Both the position numbers and the translations under genes were made by a program. From Hyphodiscus hymeniophilus (Eukaryota > Ascomycota > Leotiomycetes > Helotiales > Hyphodiscaceae), in assembly GCA_016508695.1 (NCBI GenBank), contig VNKQ01000015.1, positions 682,001-746,000 of the forward strand: a stretch of DNA of 64,000 nucleotides. Direction: 5' to 3'. The stretch's first letter is position 1, and each line of letters opens with the position of its first letter. The notes beneath the pieces are model-generated. The model saw only the letters and a list, made by a program, of their open reading frames with translations, was not told where the DNA came from and made no database searches. Shown piece by piece: positions 58,323 through 64,000 of this stretch.

Positions 58323-59232
58323 CGGAATGTGAATTCGACCTTCTCCATATTTTCTATTCGATATGTATTTGCAAGAACAGTTGAATAATGGGCAGGTGAT
58401 GGTAATGTTGGGTTGATAGCGAACTCAGTATTTTGAATCAAATACAATGTTAATGTTTGTTAGTATTTATGTCAAGGATATATCACTGTTCCAAAATGCT
58501 CCTTTACCTACGTTAGTCAAGGGACTCGAGTCGAAAAACTTCCTAAGAACGAACAAGGGGCTCGAAAATTGTGTTGACGCCACGATAATAGCTAATCTCC
58601 ATACTACCATAACAACGAACATGTTGCTTACTGGTGTCTAAAATACAGTAGCAAGTTAAGTTTCTATTCTTCATCTGAAATAACGTCAACACAAATCATT
58701 CTTTGTTGCTTTGTGCTTTTATAGTTCCGGAAGCACTCAAAACATCCTCCTTATGCCCAATACTTTGTCAACCCAAATTGACTCGTTGGAGGGAGAGAGC
58801 CAGCCCACGTGATGCCCAGACTCGCTAATAATAGCGGGGGTTTGGGCGTCTTTACCGACTTCGCAAAACTCCCCTCAGCACCTTCTTGCACAGCCCCCTT
58901 CGCCCAAATTCCAACCCCTAGGACCTCTAATCGCATACACCAGCATCTCTCAGACGCTACCAATATTCATCCATCGCAACTTTCCCATTCTCACGTGAGT
59001 CAGAACCCTATGATACTCTTATCGCGAGTTCCATATGGTGACAGCCTCAGCTGCTCCGAAGTGCGGGGGTTTGCTTTAGAGACTATTATCTACCTTGGAT
59101 CTCATTCGCTGTATGCACACTTATGGGACGATTTATTAGTGCGCGAGAACTTTAACTCTGACATAAGATTTAGGCAACTCTATCTTAAACTTAAACTTTC
59201 AGCCCTATATCCAATTCTGAATACATTGAACC
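58323..59232. other. Intergenic region
   Basis: Between the surface protein and the calmodulin-like gene. A 144-codon plus frame (58809-59243) overlaps the calmodulin-like start and shows no family feature. Confidence 0.45.
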
Positions 59233-59985
59233 ATGGCAGATAACGCAAAACCTCGCGTAAGATACCCTTTGATATGTAGCATTGCCGGCATGACTAATGG
59301 TTATGTATCATTCTAGGCCCAGCCTACTCCGGAGGAAATCGAGGCATACAAACATGCTTTCACTCTTTTTGTGAGTCAATTGTTCCTGTTGTGAGTGGGA
59401 CTTTAACTGATAATCTCATGTAGGACGCAGACGGAAGTGGTGTGTCACCTTGATGATATATGCTGTAGTGCATAACCTGACCACTCTTCCAGGAACCATC
59501 TCGACCGAGGAGCTCGGGACTGTCATGAGATCTCTTGGTCAGAACCCAACGGACGCCGAGATCGAGGACATGGTCAACGAAGTCGACTCTGACCGCAACG
59601 GAACTATTGATTTCGAAGGTCGGTTTTACCTTGCTATTGACCCAATGGCCTGCGCTAACCTTTTGGTAAGAATTCTGTAAGATGATGACAACCCCCATGA
59701 AGGAGGTTGACTTCGAAGCCGAGATGAAGAGTGCATTTAAGGTCTTTGATCATGATGGTAGCGGAACCATCTCACTTGACGAGCTTCGCCGTGTCATGAC
59801 TTCGTTTGGAGAACTTCTGAGCGAGGATGAGCTTGACAGCATGATCAAGGAGGTGGACAAGAATGGCGACGGAAGTATCGACTGTATGTATTCCCAAGAT
59901 GAAAGTTCCCTGGGATCGTCTTCATAATCTAATACTCGGTTTCGCAACAGATGAGGAGTTCGTCCAATTCATGCTCAAGGAGTAA
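59233..59985 (+). CDS. Calmodulin-like EF-hand protein, 6 exons with a 16-nt exon
   Basis: Exons 59233-59256, 59317-59370, 59424-59439, 59493-59618, 59671-59883 and 59951-59985 join to 155 residues. Four EF loops are complete: DADGSGTISTEE, DSDRNGTIDFEE, DHDGSGTISLDE and DKNGDGSIDYEE, and ELGTVMRSLGQNP matches calmodulin exactly. The N-terminus (MADNAKPRAQPTPEEIEAYK) and several linker residues differ from the near-invariant fungal calmodulin, so this is more likely a calmodulin-like paralogue than CaM itself. The third exon is only 16 nt and lies inside the first EF loop; its introns have GTGAGT and GTGTGT donors. Confidence 0.92.
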
Positions 59986-60981
59986 TGGTTGACATATTAC
60001 GGCGACTGAGAGCCTTCTCAGAAAATACTGTGCATTCGCATAGCCTTCTTGATGTCAAAAGTTTGAGATTAGCGCAAATAAAATGATTTCTACCCCTGAC
60101 TCCTTCCATCTTCTTTTTGCTTGCAGCTATTGTTGTTGGTTGATCGTATTCCTAACCATCGGGCACGTGACACGTCCAAAAGTAGCCACTATCAAGCGAA
60201 TTCTCCAGGCTCATAGTAACCAAGTAGCAGTCGAAAACTTCCTGTTTGGTCAAGATCATAAGTCAATAAAGAACTCGGTGGGCTGAGGCAACAATCCAAG
60301 AACCGAAAACGAAATACCAAGACCGGTCCTTCCACCACCGGACTCCAACAAACACATATCTCATGAACCTATGGCCGGCACTCCTACATGGACTCGTTGG
60401 ACCTCTATAAACTGATGATTTGAAGGATCGAAGAGCCATACGAGCCTCATCAATTCGGTCAATGATCCCACACTCAGGTCTGACCGCTCAGGGCAACCAC
60501 CTTATTGTCGTGGCACCACATACATTGCCGCTTTATTTAAATACAACATACCCATACACCACCCGGCCATTCACACCCTCAAAGTTGAAAGTCTTGTAAT
60601 GCTCGACGGAGTTGAGGCTCGGCGGCATCAAAATGTGTCAGCACGGTTGGATTTGCGAGGCCTCGTTGAGGCGACCGCGAGGCAAAGCCCCCTTCATACT
60701 TTGCATGGCTAATGAGATATGCAGCTGTGTAAGTTTCGATGTTGGGCACTCACTGTTCAGGCGTATGGCTGTGCTGGCCTGCACGAGTGCATTATCTGCT
60801 GAAGAAACAAGGGATTTGCCATGCCATGCCTTTCGGGCACTGTAATGTAATATATCTTCATACATCTGCGCTTTCGCCTTGCAATACCTGACTGATCATG
60901 TTCTACGGCTGATCCGAAACCCGCCATAGCTCCGGACGACTACGGCTTATCCTTTCTGATAGTTACTTCCCAAGCAGCGAG
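59986..60981. other. Intergenic region
   Basis: About 1 kb without a supported gene. A short frame from ATG at 60633 (MCQHGWICEASL) ends near a GTAAGT; it might be an exon of a small Cys-containing gene but has no partner exon I could join. Confidence 0.4.
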
Positions 60982-61305
60982 ATGTGCGGTGTCGAATACC
61001 TCTCCAAGAGGAGCTTGAGTTGCACTTACGCCCAGACACCTGAACACCACGTCTGGCAAAAGTCGACATACACCCTCTGTACCACCGGAGCAATAAGAGC
61101 GAAACCATGTGACGACGCGATGCCCATGGATGGTCAGACGGAGAGTGACATCGGTTCTCTTCGAAGGGCTCCGTGTCCGATCTGTACGATGATTCAGGAG
61201 GCGGAGAGCGCATGTGCCGAAGCGACCCGCCTTGCGGACGAGGAATGGAAACGAGCATGGAATGCCGCACATAACTACAAAGAAGAGAGATGTGTACGGC
61301 TTTGA
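60982..61305 (+). CDS. Hypothetical small cysteine-containing protein
   Basis: A 107-residue frame from ATG 60982. It has Cys/His spacings (MCGVEYL, SCTYAQTPEHHVWQ, APCPICTMIQEAE) like the small fungal proteins that carry scattered C-x-x-C and H-x-W patterns, followed by a charged helix (ADEEWKRAWNAAHNYKEER). No signal peptide, so it is probably intracellular. I cannot name a family; it may be a chance frame. Confidence 0.4.
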   Translation: MCGVEYLSKRSLSCTYAQTPEHHVWQKSTYTLCTTGAIRAKPCDDAMPMDGQTESDIGSLRRAPCPICTMIQEAESACAEATRLADEEWKRAWNAAHNYKEERCVRL

Positions 61306-61819
61306 TCACCTAAAATCGATGTACACGTATCCTGCTGATACATTTCCTAGATCTACCCGCGCCCTACTGCTACGGATCCTGGTCAAAGTAGGGATAAACG
61401 AAACGGACGCCGCGACGACCATTATGAATCTGATTCTTTGCGAGGTGATGGTGCGAAGGGAAGGCAAAATCATCGGGATCGGAACCGCCACCATGAGGGA
61501 AAGGGGAGGAAGCATTACGAGTGATGCTCACAAGGTGCTGTAACGACAAGGCAGACGGCAGTAAGTGCTGGGGAACGAACTTTCGAATCAAGGGCGGAGA
61601 CGGATTTATTTGGTACTTTATCATCGTGCTTTGCATTATTACGCCTTTCTTTCCTTTCTTTTTTCGGGTACTCGTTTTGCAGCCCAATGCAAGGTCTGAG
61701 CATTTTGGAAGTTCGAAAAACAGCGACGGGTGGTTAGGGTTACGAATGTAGACTCGTACATCAAAATGTTCTATCATGACCTCAAAAGATGGGCTGGAGC
61801 AGTGATATATAAGTTCCTA
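61306..61819. other. Intergenic region
   Basis: Overlapping frames on both strands (61214-61777) have no recognisable features. It includes the 3' end of the small kinase gene. Confidence 0.45.
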
Positions 61820-62656
61820 TTATACTTCATTTGACAGAACCTGCTCAGACCCCAATGAATCCAATGCCTCCGAGTCAAGCTCATCACAGACTTCGGTAAC
61901 ACTATTGTACACACCATTCCAACACTTAGAAACGATTTCCTGTATTGCTTGGTCTTCAATACTTGAAAGTGGAAAATCGCGCTTTAAGAACTTCTGGTAT
62001 ACGCTTGAATCAGCCTCTGACACATATGGAGGACGACAGGTCCATATCTCAAAGATAACAGATCCAAGAGCAAAGAGTTCTGTCTCCTGGGTAGGTTGCG
62101 AGCCCAGGTAGTCGGGATGCTGGCTGCGAGCCTCGTATGAAATCCATGCCTCATCGTCTCCGACTTTCGATCCGGCAAAGTCGCACAATTTCGCATGATT
62201 GTCCTTGCCCAGCAGAATGTTTTGACAGCCAAGGTCGCTATGAAGAACGCCGTTCTGATGCAAGTATACCAGCCCCTCGCAACACTCTCGTATCCATTGA
62301 GGCGCAGACGATGCTCGTGTACATTGAGGCAGCTTCGCCAGGTGCTGTCGCAGTGTGCAGCTAAGCCTCTCGAGTACCAGCCCCGATGCCCACTGTTCGT
62401 AAAACTTTATGACGTTTCTCGAAGAATAGCCACCGCTTTGGAGTTTGTCGTAAATCATCCACTCCCTTTCGAGGTCCATTTGTCCTTCTTCGTCCTGAGA
62501 GAAAACCTTTATAACTCGGTCATCGTCAATTGCAAACACACTGCCGGATCCTCCGTGGCCAACCCAGGAAGATCCTGCGAAAGAGAAGTTTGCCTTCCAC
62601 TCATCCCTGTTCTGCGTTCGCGGGAGAGATCGAGGCTGGAGCGACGCTGCAAGCAT
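61820..62656 (-). CDS. Small protein kinase-like protein with altered catalytic motifs
   Basis: A 278-residue single-exon protein, little more than a kinase domain. The Gly loop is VGHGGSGSVFAID, the ATP Lys is in RVIKVF, the hinge reads GLVLERLS, and the catalytic loop is GVLHSDLGCQNILL, with HSD replacing HRD. The metal site reads CDFAGS instead of DFG. The C-lobe continues with ALGSVIFEIWTCRPPY and ends shortly after. The catalytic Asp and Asn remain, so activity is possible. It is not close to the two kinases at 12-17 kb. Such minimal kinases are numerous in plant-associated and saprotrophic ascomycetes; the role is unknown. Confidence 0.82.
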   Translation of the reverse strand: MLAASLQPRSLPRTQNRDEWKANFSFAGSSWVGHGGSGSVFAIDDDRVIKVFSQDEEGQMDLEREWMIYDKLQSGGYSSRNVIKFYEQWASGLVLERLSCTLRQHLAKLPQCTRASSAPQWIRECCEGLVYLHQNGVLHSDLGCQNILLGKDNHAKLCDFAGSKVGDDEAWISYEARSQHPDYLGSQPTQETELFALGSVIFEIWTCRPPYVSEADSSVYQKFLKRDFPLSSIEDQAIQEIVSKCWNGVYNSVTEVCDELDSEALDSLGSEQVLSNEV

Positions 62657-63479
62657 TGAGTGTTGTGTTCGATATCTGTGATGAGAAAGACGTCATTGAA
62701 CGCTTCAACATAACAAACGATCCAGCTAGCTGTGCGGAAAATGTTAGATGTGTTGGCGATATCAGCAAGCTGGGAGAACATAGGAATTGTACATTGCCAC
62801 AGATGGGGCTCAAGAATCCTGGTAGAGATGGTGTGAGGAGTGAGGCTCGATTGGCTCCGACGTTGTGTGTGGTTGCATTGATGCCCAAAAAGCAAGTAAA
62901 AAGACGATGAAGGAGATGTGGGCGAATTGATCGAATGGTCAGAATCTAGCACCACTCCTGTCTCGAGCATAGAGAAGGCGCAGCATCGATGACCGAGCCA
63001 TCCAAGGAGAGTGTCACTCCTCCCTAGCATTATTCGGGCAGCTTCGAGTGAGGTGCAGCTGCGCGCCAAAGATTGAGGCTCAATTTCGAAAGTGTGTGTC
63101 TGCATTGGAATCCACCTGCCACGTCGGGCGGGAGATCGTTACGCTGCTTTTGCTTTTCCCACAATATCCCCGAGATTGAGGGTATTACATGCAGGATGCG
63201 TAGGATACAGCATAAAATCGCCAATCAACACTTGGAGTAGAGTGGGTGGCTGACGGAAAATTCGTCGAATGAGATTGTCTGAATCCTTGTGTGCCACACC
63301 TTTCAACTTCAAGCGTGCCCCATACCCTGAAATAGGGTCACAGTATCGTTCTCATCATGTCTTCAAGCTGCAATCAAAGAGTTTTCAAGTTGGTAGAAGG
63401 GCAGACTATGAGAGAATAATACAACCGAGAACATGTTTCACGTTTCAACGGCTTCAATAGAGGTGCTTTGAGTGATAAT
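62657..63479. other. Intergenic region
   Basis: Upstream of the kinase start. A 199-codon minus frame (62509-63105) overlaps the kinase out of frame and has low-complexity content, so it is not called. Confidence 0.45.
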
Positions 63480-63739
63480 ATGCCAACAAACGAGAGACTT
63501 ACCCGCAAGGCTGCAGATCTTCTTGCTGTGCTCCAGACCAGTGACTCTAGCTGACCACCTTTCCAAAAACAGTCGAATCGGTTTGGAGCCATATCAAGGA
63601 AGATGGTGTGGTAGTCGTTGGGCAACAAAAGGAAGCAGGCGTGGAGGACTTGGTGCAACTGGCGCAAAGCTTCATGCAAGATGTAAGAGACAAAGAAACT
63701 GCTTGGTCACTCGTCGCCTCATCAAACGGGAATCCATGA
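63480..63739 (+). pseudogene. Small coding sequence (~86 aa) with an apparent 1-nt frameshift
   Basis: From ATG 63480 the frame reads MPTNERLTRKAADLLAVLQ and stops at a TGA near 63552. The next frame goes on in coding-like fashion (FPKTVESVWSHIKEDG, EDLVQLAQSFMQDVRDKE, TAWSLVASSNGNP) to a stop at 63737-63739. The span is two bases over a whole number of codons, so one missing base would restore an 86-residue protein; no intron can fit. No family recognised. Confidence 0.4.
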
Positions 63740-64000
63740 GTGGATTGGAAAGAGAAGCAAATACTAGAAAGAAATACAAAGCCTCAAATACCACACCGGC
63801 TAGCTACTATTAAGCCAACATCCGCGACTGGCGGTGAAGGTCAAACACGTTTCGCACTTTCGAACAGAATGGCAGGGCGATCTGCTATCCTCTCTTCGTT
63901 TCCTTTTGAGCTATTGGCATCGAGACTTTCCAGAAGGATTTGTTGACCACTTTACAGAAAATAGCTTCTGATTTTATGTGCGGGAAAGGTGAACCTTGTA
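63740..64000. other. Window edge, no supported gene
   Basis: Short open frames to 63946 have no recognisable motif. A gene beginning beyond the edge cannot be excluded. Confidence 0.4.

Noticed and set aside
62509..63105. 199-codon minus frame upstream of the small kinase
   Set aside because: Overlaps the kinase out of frame, has low-complexity content and other frames here are also open.
1..64000. Transposons, CRISPR arrays, rRNA and tRNA genes
   Set aside because: No terminal repeats with transposase motifs, spaced direct repeats or cloverleaf-like sequences were seen; a degraded element in the long intergenic regions cannot be excluded by eye.

Overview
The window is nuclear DNA of a filamentous ascomycete (Pezizomycotina). 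The evidence is dense short GT-AG introns (mostly 43-75 nt, many with CTGAC/CTAAC-like branch sites), HET-domain genes, Zn2Cys6 regulators, and fungal single-copy genes (lanosterol synthase, glucosidase II alpha, SPO11, SGT1, UBC7, a Rad9/Crb2-type BRCT protein). Protein style suggests Leotiomycetes, but that is an inference. No rRNA, tRNA, CRISPR array or intact transposon was seen. Exon joins were worked out by hand by requiring GT/GC-AG ends and a conserved frame across each join; none has been tested against transcripts.

Layout. 0-17 kb is an accessory, self/non-self-type block: a HET protein (-), a divergent polytopic membrane protein (+), a class I alpha-mannosidase (-), a second HET protein (+), then a very unusual gene (-) joining a protein kinase to a HET domain through a chain of micro-exons, and a divergent paralogous kinase (+). 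17-23 kb is housekeeping: glucosidase II alpha, nucleoside diphosphate kinase, and a DUF1279/FAM210-like protein. 24-32 kb is metabolic or regulatory: MDR oxidoreductase, MFS transporter, Zn2Cys6 factor, a periplasmic-binding-fold protein, and a UBC7-type E2. 34-41 kb is again housekeeping: SPO11, lanosterol synthase, SGT1 (with an apparent 1-nt frameshift), and a tubby-like protein. 41-47 kb holds a Zn2Cys6 factor converging on an aldo/keto reductase, an unclassified frame-disrupted coding stretch, and a Nudix hydrolase. 48-64 kb holds a CorA-like membrane protein, the Rad9/Crb2-like BRCT protein, a GPI-type Ser/Thr-rich surface protein, a calmodulin-like protein, a small kinase and two doubtful small genes.

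How genes may work together. GH47 mannosidase and glucosidase II alpha both trim N-glycans in the secretory pathway. SGT1 is a co-chaperone known in other systems to serve immune-receptor-like proteins, so its presence on the same contig as HET proteins is suggestive only. SPO11 and the BRCT protein serve meiotic breaks and the damage checkpoint. Several gene pairs share short divergent promoters: HET/membrane protein, GlcII/NDK, PBP-like/UBC7, SPO11/ERG7 and the two kinases.

The most striking object is the kinase-HET gene at 10108-14827. Between its two domains lie eight consecutive introns separated by exons of 11, 7, 3, 3, 3, 3 and 3 nt. Every intron has GT-AG ends, and the chain keeps an open frame from the kinase into a HET domain that has no start codon of its own.
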